The position numbers were made by a program, and so were the translations under genes. Positions 33,315 through 40,612 of a stretch of DNA of 64,000 nt are shown one piece after another (position 1 is the stretch's first letter; each line of letters begins with the position of its first letter). The stretch spans positions 124,001 to 188,000 of the forward strand of contig NZ_FMZF01000007.1 in the NCBI RefSeq assembly GCF_900102745.1, given 5' to 3'. The stretch is from Geodermatophilus telluris (GTDB taxonomy: Bacteria; Actinomycetota; Actinomycetes; Mycobacteriales; Geodermatophilaceae). A model generated the notes under the pieces. The model had not been told where the DNA came from. It did no database searches and saw nothing but the letters and a program-made list of their open reading frames with translations.

Positions 33315-34934
33315 GTGACCAGCGGACAGCTCGAGGTGGAGCGCAAGTTCGAGATGGGGCCGGACGCCGTCCTGCCCGACGTGACGGGCGTCGGCGGGAT
33401 CGCCGCGGTGGGCGACGTCGTCACCCACGACCTCGACGCCACCTACTGGGACACCCCCGACCTCCGGCTGGCCCGCGCGCGGGTCACGCTGCGGCGCCGC
33501 ACCGGCGGCACCGACGCCGGCTGGCACCTCAAGCTGCCCACCGCGGTGGCGGGCTCGCGCCGCGAGCTGCACGCCCCGCTGGGGGTCCGGCGCACCCAGG
33601 TGCCGCGGGCGGTGACCGAGCCGGTCACCGCCGTGCTGCGGGGGGTCCGGCCGGTGCCGGTCGCCACCCTGCAGACCACCCGGCAGGTCACGCCGCTGCT
33701 CGACGACGGCGGCCGGGTGCTCGCCGAGGTCGCCGCGGACACCGTCACCGGCACCGCCCTGGCCGCCGAGGAGGGCGCGGCCGCGACCACGACCACCTGG
33801 CGGGAGGTCGAGGTGGAGCTGGTCGAGGGCGACGAGGCGCTGCTCGACGCCGTGACCGCCGCGCTTGCCGACGCGGGCATCCGTCCCTCGGCCGTCCCCT
33901 CGAAGCTCTCCCGCGTCCTGGCCGACCGGCTCGCCGCCCTGGCGCCCGCCCCGCCGCGTCCGCCCGCCGCCGTCGCGGAGGACGGCGGGAGGAAGAAGAA
34001 GGGCGGCAAGGGGAGGAAGCGCGACCGGGGCGGGCCGACGGCGGCCGAGGTCGTGCTCGCCGCCGTGCGCGCGCAGGCCCGGGCGCTGCAGACGGCCGAC
34101 ATCGGCGTGCGCACCGGCGACCCCGAGGGCGTCCACGACCTGCGCGTGGCCTGCCGCCGGCTGCGCAGCGTCCTGGCCGCCTTCCGGCCGGTCCTCGACC
34201 GCACCGCCACCGACCCGGTGCGCGACGAGCTGCAGTGGATCGGCGGGCAGCTCTCCGGCGCCCGGGACGGCGAGGTGGCCCTCGAGCACCTCAGGTCCGT
34301 CGTCGAGGCCCAGCCGGTCGAGCTGGTCCGCGGCCCGGTGTCCGCGCGGCTGCGGTCCACCGAGGTCGCCGACGTGGAGCGCGGCCGCAAGGCCGCCGTC
34401 CGGGCGCTGTCGGACCGCCGGCACCTGGCGCTGCTGGACTCCCTCGACGCGCTGCTCGCCGACCCGCCGCTGCTCGCCGCCGCCGGCGAGCCCGCGCACG
34501 CCGTCCTCGCCGACGCGGTCCGGCGCACCGGGAAGCGGTTGCGGTCCCGCGTCGAGGAGGCCCGCGGGCGCGAGGCGGCCGACCCCGGGGCGCACCTCGA
34601 CGAGACCGAGCACGCCCTGCACGAGGTGCGCAAGGCCGCCAAGCGGGTCCGCTACACCGCCGAGGTCGCCGCGACGGTGCTGGGCGCGCCCGCCGAGGCG
34701 CTGGTCGCCTGCACGAAGCAGGTGCAGGACGTGCTCGGCGAGGCGCAGGACACCGTCGTCACCCGGCAGTGGTGCCTGCGGCTGGCCACCGCGGCCGTCG
34801 GCGCGGGGGAGGACACCTTCACCTACGGCCGGCTGCACGGCCTGGAGGAGGCCCGCGCCGAGCACGCCGACCAGGCGTTCTGGGCGCTGGAGCCGGGCCT
34901 GCGCGCCGCCGTCCGGGCCGCCGCCCGCGCGTAA
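33315..34934 (+). CDS. CYTH-CHAD protein
   Basis: The protein has 539 residues. The GTG at 33315 follows AGGAGG. The CYTH domain begins with EVERKF (the ExExK motif of triphosphate tunnel enzymes), followed by LRRRTGG and WHLKLP. A Lys/Arg-rich linker near 225-240 (GRKKKGGKGRKRDRGG) joins it to a helical CHAD domain with repeated His motifs (VHDLRVACRRLRSVL, HALHEVRKAAKRVRY). Such proteins bind inorganic polyphosphate; the CYTH part may hydrolyse tripolyphosphate. It is transcribed with the metallophosphatase that follows, separated only by a palindromic element. Confidence 0.9.
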   Translation: MTSGQLEVERKFEMGPDAVLPDVTGVGGIAAVGDVVTHDLDATYWDTPDLRLARARVTLRRRTGGTDAGWHLKLPTAVAGSRRELHAPLGVRRTQVPRAVTEPVTAVLRGVRPVPVATLQTTRQVTPLLDDGGRVLAEVAADTVTGTALAAEEGAAATTTTWREVEVELVEGDEALLDAVTAALADAGIRPSAVPSKLSRVLADRLAALAPAPPRPPAAVAEDGGRKKKGGKGRKRDRGGPTAAEVVLAAVRAQARALQTADIGVRTGDPEGVHDLRVACRRLRSVLAAFRPVLDRTATDPVRDELQWIGGQLSGARDGEVALEHLRSVVEAQPVELVRGPVSARLRSTEVADVERGRKAAVRALSDRRHLALLDSLDALLADPPLLAAAGEPAHAVLADAVRRTGKRLRSRVEEARGREAADPGAHLDETEHALHEVRKAAKRVRYTAEVAATVLGAPAEALVACTKQVQDVLGEAQDTVVTRQWCLRLATAAVGAGEDTFTYGRLHGLEEARAEHADQAFWALEPGLRAAVRAAARA

Positions 34935-34954
34935 CCTGGGGGTGCCCCGCCTCC

Positions 34955-35021
34955 GACGGCCTCCTCGCAGGGGCCCACCGCGAGCCTGCGAGTGGTGGGG
35001 GGCGAGGAGGTCCTTCCACTG
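34955..35021 (+). repeat. Palindromic element, copy 3
   Basis: The core from GCAGGGGCCCACC to GGTGGGGGGCG matches copies 1 and 2 with one loop change. The outer stem is CCTCCTCGC with GCGAGGAGG, three base pairs different from copies 1 and 2 yet still fully paired. Its right arm supplies a GGAGG next to the metallophosphatase gene. Confidence 0.85.
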
Positions 35022-36263
35022 TCCCTGATCGCGCTCCTGGGGTTCGGCACGGTCGTCCTGGCGGCGCTGCTCGTCCTGCACGGCTACCTGTGGTGGCGGC
35101 TGGTCCGCGGCACCACCCGCCCGGGACGGCTGCGCCGCCGGCTCACCTGGCTCACCGTCCTGCTCGCGCTGCTGCCCGCCGCCGCCGTGCTCACCCGCCG
35201 CGACCTGTCGCTGTCGGCGCAGGCGCCGCTGGCCTGGGTCGGCTTCAGCTGGCTCGGCGTCGCCTTCTACGCCTTCCTCGCGCTGCTGGCCCTCGAGCCG
35301 GTGCGCCTGCTGCTGCGCGTCCTCGACCGCCGGCGCGCGCCCGCCCGCGAGCCCGTGCCCGTCGGCGGCCCCGCGCCCGAGCCGGCCCCCGCGGAGCTCT
35401 CCTCCGAGCCGGCGGACCCCTCCCGGCGGCTGTTCATCGCCCGGTCCCTCGCGGTCACGGCCGGGGTGACGGCCCTGGCCACCGCCGGCACCGGCGCCTA
35501 CCTCGCCAACTCCGCGCCCGTCGTCCGGCGGGTGCCGGTCACCCTGCCGCGGCTGGACCCGGCCCTCGACGGCCTGCGGATCGTCACCTTCTCCGACGGC
35601 CACCTGTCGGCCACCTACGGCGGACGGCGCTTCGAGCGGCTGGTCGAGGTGGTCAACGCCCAGCGTCCCGACGTGGTGGCGATCGTCGGCGACCTGGTCG
35701 ACGGCGAGGTCGACGAGCTGCGCGGGGAGGTCGCCCCGCTGGCCGACCTGGTCAGCGAGCAGGGCGTCTACTTCGTCACCGGCAACCACGAGTACTTCGT
35801 CGACACCCGGGCGTGGCTGCGCCACCTGCCCACGCTGGGCGTGGAGGTGCTGCGCAACGAGCGGGTGCCGGTGACCCGTGACGGGGCGTCGTTCGACCTG
35901 GCCGGCATCGACGACCGGACGGCGGCTCGCTCCGGCGTCCCCGGGCACGGCGCCGACCTCGACGCGGCGCTCGACGGCCGCGACGACGCCACCCCGGTGG
36001 TGCTGCTGGCGCACCAGCCGGTGCAGGTGGAGCAGGCGGGTGCCGCCGGCGTGGACCTGCAGCTGTCCGGACACACGCACGGCGGTCAGCTGTGGCCCTT
36101 CGACTACGCGATCCGGCTCGACCAGCCCGCCGTGGAGGGGCTGTCTCGGCACGGCGACACCCAGCTCTACGTGACGGCGGGCGCGGGGTACTGGGGGCCG
36201 CCGATGCGGGTCGGTGCCCGCCCGGAGGTCACCGTGGTCGAGCTGCGCGCCTCGACCGGGTGA
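34992..36263 (+). CDS. Membrane-anchored calcineurin-like metallophosphatase
   Basis: About 423 residues if translation starts at the GTG at 34992, which lies inside the palindromic element; no better ATG/GTG occurs before the first membrane helix. Several helices (LSLIALLGFGTVVLAALLVL, TWLTVLLALLPAAAVL, WVGFSWLGVAFYAFLALLAL) precede a second segment starting RRLFIARSLAVTAGV. The catalytic domain has SDGHLS, GDLVDGE, GNHEYF, AHQP and GHTHGGQ, the metal ligands of the YkuE/Icc-like family. It should hydrolyse a phosphoester at or outside the membrane; the substrate is not deducible. Confidence 0.8.
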   Translation: MVGGEEVLPLSLIALLGFGTVVLAALLVLHGYLWWRLVRGTTRPGRLRRRLTWLTVLLALLPAAAVLTRRDLSLSAQAPLAWVGFSWLGVAFYAFLALLALEPVRLLLRVLDRRRAPAREPVPVGGPAPEPAPAELSSEPADPSRRLFIARSLAVTAGVTALATAGTGAYLANSAPVVRRVPVTLPRLDPALDGLRIVTFSDGHLSATYGGRRFERLVEVVNAQRPDVVAIVGDLVDGEVDELRGEVAPLADLVSEQGVYFVTGNHEYFVDTRAWLRHLPTLGVEVLRNERVPVTRDGASFDLAGIDDRTAARSGVPGHGADLDAALDGRDDATPVVLLAHQPVQVEQAGAAGVDLQLSGHTHGGQLWPFDYAIRLDQPAVEGLSRHGDTQLYVTAGAGYWGPPMRVGARPEVTVVELRASTG

Positions 36264-36269
36264 ACACGA

Positions 36270-36305
36270 GAGACGTCTCATACGACATGACGTCCGCAGA
36301 CGTCT
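36270..36305 (+). promoter_or_regulatory. Two AGACGTCT palindromes, likely GntR operators
   Basis: GAGACGTCTC (36270-36279) and AGACGTCT (36298-36305) lie 28 bases apart, start to start, directly upstream of the -10 box of the GntR gene. The arrangement suggests autoregulation. Confidence 0.55.
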
Positions 36306-36313
36306 ACCGGCGC

Positions 36314-36319
36314 CTAGGG
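36314..36319 (+). promoter_or_regulatory. -10 box, leaderless start of the GntR gene
   Basis: TAGGGT ends 8 bases before the start of the GTG, i.e. seven bases intervene. The same TAGGGT-N7-GTG arrangement occurs at cinA (59501). Confidence 0.55.
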
Positions 36320-36327
36320 TGGGGGGC

Positions 36328-37068
36328 GTGACGGCGGCGACGGCGGGACCGAAGTACCTCTCGGTCCGGGAGCACCTCCGGCGCCGGGTCGCGGCGATGC
36401 CGGAGGGTGCGCTGCTGCCGCCGGAGCCGTTGCTGTGCACCGAGTACGGCGTGAGCCGGATCACCCTGCGCCGCGCCGTCGACGGCCTGGTCGCCGACGG
36501 CCACCTCGTGCGCGAGCAGGGGCGCGGCACCTACGTCACCCGCCCGGCGATCCGGCACGAGTACCGCGAGAGCTTCGTGCACCGCATCGCCGGGTGGAGC
36601 TCGGTCATGGCCGAGCAGGGCGCCCAGGTGGGGACGACGGTGCTGCAGCAGCGCGTCGTCCCGGCGTCGGCGGCGGTGGCCGCCGAGCTGGCCCTCGAGG
36701 TGGCCACCGACGTCGTCGAGCTCGAGCGGCTGCGCAGCGTGGACGGCGCGCCCAACCACGTCGCGCACAGCTTCCTGCCCGCCGCGCGCTACCCGATGGC
36801 GGCCGAGGAGGACTTCACCGAGGGCTCGCTCTACGACTTCCTCCGCCGCGAGTACGGCGCCGACCTCGCCCACGCGCGGATCGTCGTCGACGTCGGCACC
36901 GCCGCCCCGGACGAGGCCGACCTGCTGCGCGTCGCCGCCGGGTCGCCGCTGCTGGTCGTGCGCACCACCGTCCGCGACAGCGCGGGGCACCCGCTGGTGC
37001 ACAGCTTCTCCCGGCTGCGCCCCGACGTGAGCCAGGTCGAGTTCGAGGTCTCGGTCACCGGCCGCTGA
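36328..37068 (+). CDS. GntR-family regulator with UTRA domain
   Basis: The protein has 246 residues from the GTG at 36328. The winged helix (LSVREHLRRRV, LCTEYGVSRITLRRAVDGLVADGHLVREQGRGTYV split by turns) occupies residues 10-75. The UTRA effector domain (about 95-240: GTTVLQQRVVPAS, VVELERLRSVDG, LYDFLRREYG, PLLVVRTTVRDSAG) marks the HutC/PhnF group. It binds an unknown small ligand. Two AGACGTCT palindromes overlap its promoter. Its 3' end overlaps the convergent kinase-like gene by 14 bases. Confidence 0.85.
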   Translation: MTAATAGPKYLSVREHLRRRVAAMPEGALLPPEPLLCTEYGVSRITLRRAVDGLVADGHLVREQGRGTYVTRPAIRHEYRESFVHRIAGWSSVMAEQGAQVGTTVLQQRVVPASAAVAAELALEVATDVVELERLRSVDGAPNHVAHSFLPAARYPMAAEEDFTEGSLYDFLRREYGADLAHARIVVDVGTAAPDEADLLRVAAGSPLLVVRTTVRDSAGHPLVHSFSRLRPDVSQVEFEVSVTGR

Positions 37069-38224
37069 GCGCGGCCAGCCGGGGCTCGAGGTCGAGCACC
37101 ATCCGCACGAAGTCCGCGCGCCGCGCCGCGTACGCCAGCAGCTCGTCGGTCGCCGGCTCGAACAGCACGTGCAGCGGCATCCCGGTGCACGGGTAGCGCA
37201 GCAGCGCAGCCAGCAGCACGCCGGTCTCCACCTCCTCGGCGGACACCGTCACGCCCTCGGTGGCCAGCCCCCGCACGTACGCCGCGACGGCGGGCCCGAG
37301 CAGGCCCGGCACCTCCCCGGCGGGGGCGGCGCCGCACTCCCCGCGGCCGAACAGCAGCGGCACGAGGTCGTACCCGGCCGGCGCGGGCCCGGCCATCGCC
37401 CAGTCGACCAGCACGAACGTGTCCGGTGCCGCGGCCGGCCGCAGCAGGTTCATCGGGGTCGCGTCGCCGTGGCTGGGCAGCACCGGCAGCGGCGCCAGGC
37501 GGGCGTGCAGGTCGCCGACGCGGCGGGCCAGCGCGCAGACCTCCGCCCGCAGGGCCACGACCTCGGGGACCCGCATCACCGGCGCGGCCCAGGTGGCGTC
37601 GTCGAGCAGCCAGGGAACCGCCCAGCTGCCCAGCTGGTCGTCCCGGTAGCCGGTGAGGAAGTCACCGGAGGGCAGGGCCGGCCACGGCCGTCCCCGGCGG
37701 CGGGCGGCGAGGCGGCCGAGGGCCTCCGCGGCGCGCACGGTGTCGTCGCCCGTCCACGGGGTCCCGACGGGCTCGGCGTCCTCCAGCCACAGGGTGAGCC
37801 GGTCGCCGGGCTGCTCGTGCACCGCGACCACGTCCGGCGGGCGCAGGCCCGGCACCGCGCAGCCGGCGACGTCGGCGGCGAGGACGTCGGCCTCCAGCCG
37901 CCAGGGGATGACGGCGTCGAGGCGGCGGCGCTCGGGCTCGGGGATCTGCGCGGGGAGGCCGTACCGCGCGGCCTGCAGCTCCTTGGCCACCAGGCGCAGC
38001 ACCACCGGCGCGCCGGACCCGGTCCGGGCGTCGACGGCGACGCGGGTGAGCGCGCGGGTGGACGGCGCGCTGATGTCGTGGGGGAGCGGCCGGCAGGTGA
38101 CGGCGTCGACGACGAGGTCCGGGTCGCCCGCCCGGCGGCGCAGGCCGGGCAGCAGCTCGGCGACGGCGGTGCCGCCCGGGAGGCCGGTCACCGGGGACGC
38201 CGGGGGGCGGGGGGAGGTCGTCAT
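37055..38224 (-). CDS. Aminoglycoside phosphotransferase-like (APH) kinase-fold protein
   Basis: The protein has 389 residues from the ATG at 38224. The catalytic loop SHGDATPMNLL and the metal-binding LVDWAMAGPAPAGYDL are those of the APH/choline kinase family. The N-terminal lobe is degenerate. Such proteins phosphorylate diverse small molecules; antibiotic resistance cannot be assumed. It is divergent from the MarR gene at 38285 and convergent with the GntR gene. Confidence 0.75.
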   Translation of the reverse strand: MTTSPRPPASPVTGLPGGTAVAELLPGLRRRAGDPDLVVDAVTCRPLPHDISAPSTRALTRVAVDARTGSGAPVVLRLVAKELQAARYGLPAQIPEPERRRLDAVIPWRLEADVLAADVAGCAVPGLRPPDVVAVHEQPGDRLTLWLEDAEPVGTPWTGDDTVRAAEALGRLAARRRGRPWPALPSGDFLTGYRDDQLGSWAVPWLLDDATWAAPVMRVPEVVALRAEVCALARRVGDLHARLAPLPVLPSHGDATPMNLLRPAAAPDTFVLVDWAMAGPAPAGYDLVPLLFGRGECGAAPAGEVPGLLGPAVAAYVRGLATEGVTVSAEEVETGVLLAALLRYPCTGMPLHVLFEPATDELLAYAARRADFVRMVLDLEPRLAALSGR

Positions 38225-38245
38225 CGCGGGCTCCGTGGGAGGATG

Positions 38246-38260
38246 GTCAAGCCGCTTGTC
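38246..38260. promoter_or_regulatory. MarR-type inverted repeat
   Basis: GTCAAG-CCG-CTTGTC (11 of 12 arm bases consistent, core CAAG-CCG-CTTG perfect) lies between the divergent APH-like and MarR genes and has the CTTG half-sites common in MarR operators. Confidence 0.5.
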
Positions 38261-38284
38261 TACCTGGGGAGATGGTGGGCCACC

Positions 38285-38731
38285 GTGTCCGAGCCCGTCA
38301 ACGGGGAACCGCTCGTCGTCGTGCTGCTCGAGCAGGCGATGCACCGCATCCGGGCCGAGCTGTACGCGCTGAGCGACGCCTCGTTCCCCGGGCTGCGGGT
38401 GCGGCACTACCGGTTGCTCTCCTTCCTGCCGCCCGAGGGCGAGCGGCTGACCCGGCTGACCGCGGCCAGCGGGCTGACCAAGCAGGCGCTCGCGCAGGCG
38501 CTGGCCCCGCTGGAGGCCGGGGCCTACGTCGAGGTCGTCCCCGACCCCACCGACCGGCGGGCCCGGCTGGTCCGGCTGACCGGCCGCGGCCGGGAGGCGA
38601 CCGCCGCGGTCCGCCGCCGGCTGGCGGCCGTGGAGCGGGAGTGGGCCGCCCGGGTGGGGGAGGAGCGCTACGCGGTGGCCCGGGCCGTGCTCGCCGACCT
38701 CGCCCCGGGGCCGGTTACGGTCGGGGAGTGA
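38285..38731 (+). CDS. MarR-family regulator
   Basis: The protein has 148 residues from the GTG at 38285; an ATG at 38243 would place the operator inside the coding region. The winged helix (LTRLTAASGLTKQALAQALAPLEAGAYVEVVPDPTDRRARLVRLTGRGRE in sequence, with the recognition helix near 65) is clear. Its GTGA overlaps the following SRPBCC gene. It probably controls itself and the divergent APH-like gene. Confidence 0.85.
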   Translation: MSEPVNGEPLVVVLLEQAMHRIRAELYALSDASFPGLRVRHYRLLSFLPPEGERLTRLTAASGLTKQALAQALAPLEAGAYVEVVPDPTDRRARLVRLTGRGREATAAVRRRLAAVEREWAARVGEERYAVARAVLADLAPGPVTVGE

Positions 38732-39189
38732 CCACGGCCAGCGGCAGTCGGGAGGTGGCCGCCCCGCGCGGCCGCGTGTGGCGGGCCCTGGCCGTGCTCG
38801 AGCCCTACTGCGCGGTGTGCGACGTCTCCTACGTCGTCGACGGCGCGGCCGCGGGCCCGGGCACCCGCTTCGTCTGCGTGCCCGGCCGGCTCGGCGAGGA
38901 CGAGCAGCCCCGCGCCGGCGCCCCGCGCGGGGAGATCGTCGAGTGGGAGCCCGAGCGGGTGGTGGCCACCCGCCTGCAGCTCACGCCGGAGACCTGGACG
39001 ACGCGCATCGAGCTCGCCGACGGCGCCGGGGGCGGCACGCTGGTCACCATCACGCTGACCCACGAGCCCGTGCGGGTGCGGCTGGCCGACCGGCTCTCCC
39101 GCACCGCGATGCAGCGGGTGGTGCAGCGCACCGTCGACGGCGAGCTGGACAAGCTCCCGGCGCACGTGGAGCAGGTCACCGCCGACTGA
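38728..39189 (+). CDS. SRPBCC (START-like) family protein
   Basis: The protein has 153 residues, GTG overlapping the MarR stop. It has the helix-grip pattern: REVAAPRGRVWRALAVLE, a central strand set with GEIVEWEPERVVATRLQL, and a long C-terminal helix (TAMQRVVQRTVDGELDKLP). Members bind hydrophobic ligands or act as polyketide cyclase-like proteins. The coupling to a MarR gene hints at ligand-linked regulation. Confidence 0.8.
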   Translation: MTTASGSREVAAPRGRVWRALAVLEPYCAVCDVSYVVDGAAAGPGTRFVCVPGRLGEDEQPRAGAPRGEIVEWEPERVVATRLQLTPETWTTRIELADGAGGGTLVTITLTHEPVRVRLADRLSRTAMQRVVQRTVDGELDKLPAHVEQVTAD

Positions 39190-39289
39190 CGGTGGCGCGG
39201 GACACGCGTCGCCGTCGTCCGCGGGGGTAGGGGGAGGGCCGGAGCGCCCGGTGACCGGCCGGGCGCGGCACCCCTCCTGGAGGACAGTC

Positions 39290-39556
39290 GTGATCGGATT
39301 CCTCGTGGCCGGCCTCGTCATCGGAGCCCTGGCCCGTCTCATCGTCCCGGGCAAGCAGCACCTGGGCATCCTCGCCACCCTGGCCCTGGGCCTGGTCGGC
39401 TCGCTCATCGGCGGGCTGATCGCCCAGTTCTTCGGCACCGGCAGCATCTGGGAGCTCAACGTGCTGGGCTTCGTGCTCGCCGTGGTCGCCGCCGTGCTGC
39501 TCATCGGCGTCGCCGAGAGCGTCGCGGGCCGCGGGAACCGCTCCGTCCGGCGCTGA
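39290..39556 (+). CDS. GlsB/YeaQ/YmgE-type membrane protein
   Basis: The protein has 88 residues. The GTG at 39290 follows GGAGGA. Three hydrophobic helices (IGFLVAGLVIGALARLIVPG, LGILATLALGLVGSLIGGLI, VLGFVLAVVAAVLLIGVA) and the GxLAxLxxPG motif define the transglycosylase-associated/GlsB stress membrane family. Function is general stress response, mechanism unknown. Confidence 0.85.
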   Translation: MIGFLVAGLVIGALARLIVPGKQHLGILATLALGLVGSLIGGLIAQFFGTGSIWELNVLGFVLAVVAAVLLIGVAESVAGRGNRSVRR

Positions 39557-39580
39557 CGCCCGCGGGGGAGCCGGCCGGCC

Positions 39581-40219
39581 TCAGAGCTCGACCGACTCCC
39601 CCGGGGTCAGCCGGCCGTACGGGGTGGGCGTGCCGGGGCCGCGCTCGCCGAGCAGGCCGGCGAGCAGCCCCAGTCCCGTGTCGTTGAGCAGGCCGTCGTG
39701 GACGGCGAAGGCCTGGTCGGCGTCGACCGCCCGCACGTAGTCGATGAGCTCGGCCACCTTCGACCACGGCGCGTGCAGCGGCAGCAGCAGCGTGGGCACC
39801 GGCGTCCCCGGGACGGTGAGCGCGTCGCCCGGGTGGAACACCTGGCCCTCGACGAGGAAGCCGACGTTGCGCACCCGGGGGATGTCGGGGTGGATCTCCG
39901 CGTGCCACTCGCCGTGCACCTGCACCTCGAAACCCGCGGCGGTCAGCGTGTCGCCGTCACCGACGGCGTGCACCCGGGACCCGAGCCCCTCGAACAGCGC
40001 CGCGACGGACGGGTTCGTCCACACCTCCAGCGCCGGGTGGGCCTCCAGCGCCGCCCGCAGCTGCTCGGGCACCACGTGGTCGGGGTGCTCGTGGGTGACG
40101 AGCACCGCGCTGGCCCCGTCGAGCGCCCCGGCCTCGGTCCACGCCCCCGGGTCGACGACCAGCCGCCGGTCGCCGTCGCTGATGACCACGCAGGCGTGCC
40201 CGTGCTTCGTCAGCTCCAT
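39581..40219 (-). CDS. Metallo-beta-lactamase-fold hydrolase, UlaG-like
   Basis: The protein has 212 residues from the ATG at 40219. It begins MELTKHGHACVVISDGDRR, the typical start of the beta-lactamase-like L-ascorbate-6-P lactonase relatives. VTHEHPDHV (HxHxDH), VHGEWHAEIHP, and FHPGDAL carry the metal ligands. The substrate is unknown. It converges on the GlsB-like gene. Confidence 0.8.
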   Translation of the reverse strand: MELTKHGHACVVISDGDRRLVVDPGAWTEAGALDGASAVLVTHEHPDHVVPEQLRAALEAHPALEVWTNPSVAALFEGLGSRVHAVGDGDTLTAAGFEVQVHGEWHAEIHPDIPRVRNVGFLVEGQVFHPGDALTVPGTPVPTLLLPLHAPWSKVAELIDYVRAVDADQAFAVHDGLLNDTGLGLLAGLLGERGPGTPTPYGRLTPGESVEL

Positions 40220-40324
40220 GAGCGCATCCTGCCGCCCGGTCCGGGTGATCGCCCCCTCACCCGTGTGGGTGGTCCGGGGGCGCGGGGCCTCCCGGGGCGC
40301 TCGGGCGCTGCCGACCCTCCCTGC

Positions 40325-40600
40325 ATGGCCGCTCCGACCGTCCCCGCCCCCGCCCCCGCCGGCGCCCCCACGGCGTTCGCCGCCACCGCCTTCGCCGCCG
40401 CCCGCAGCCGGGCGCACGGCCCCACCGCCGCCCTGTGGCACGCCGTCGAGCTGCACCGCCCGGCCGGCGAGGTCGACGGCGCCTGCGAGCTCACCCTGTG
40501 CGGCACGCTCGCCCGCGTCAGCGTCGACGAGCCCTGGCCCACCGAGGCCCGCGACGTCTGCGTCCCCTGCGTGGTGCTGTCCCGCTCCTCCGCGCGCTGA
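40325..40600 (+). CDS. Small hypothetical protein with paired cysteines
   Basis: A 91-residue frame from the ATG at 40325. An Ala/Pro-rich N-terminal third leads to HAVELHRPAGEVDGACELTLCG split by a turn and DVCVPCVVLS, giving C-x5-C and C-x2-C spacings that could bind a metal. It resembles small actinobacterial proteins with a single zinc site. No ribosome-binding site is evident. It is convergent with the LuxR gene, 12 bases away. Confidence 0.5.
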   Translation: MAAPTVPAPAPAGAPTAFAATAFAAARSRAHGPTAALWHAVELHRPAGEVDGACELTLCGTLARVSVDEPWPTEARDVCVPCVVLSRSSAR

Positions 40601-40612
40601 CGCCCGCTGGGC

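Noticed and set aside
34955..35021. Palindromic element copy 3 as an ordinary intrinsic terminator of the CYTH-CHAD gene
   Set aside because: No U-run follows, the same element lies inside two coding regions elsewhere, and the stem shows covariation. A terminator role remains possible but does not explain the other copies.
33276..36530. Open frame of 1084 codons antisense to the CYTH-CHAD and metallophosphatase genes
   Set aside because: It spans two well-supported genes on the other strand and its translation is only Arg/Gly/Ala-rich noise.
37055..38224. Antibiotic-resistance aminoglycoside phosphotransferase
   Set aside because: Only the APH fold motifs are visible. The family is broad and nothing in the context supports antibiotic modification.
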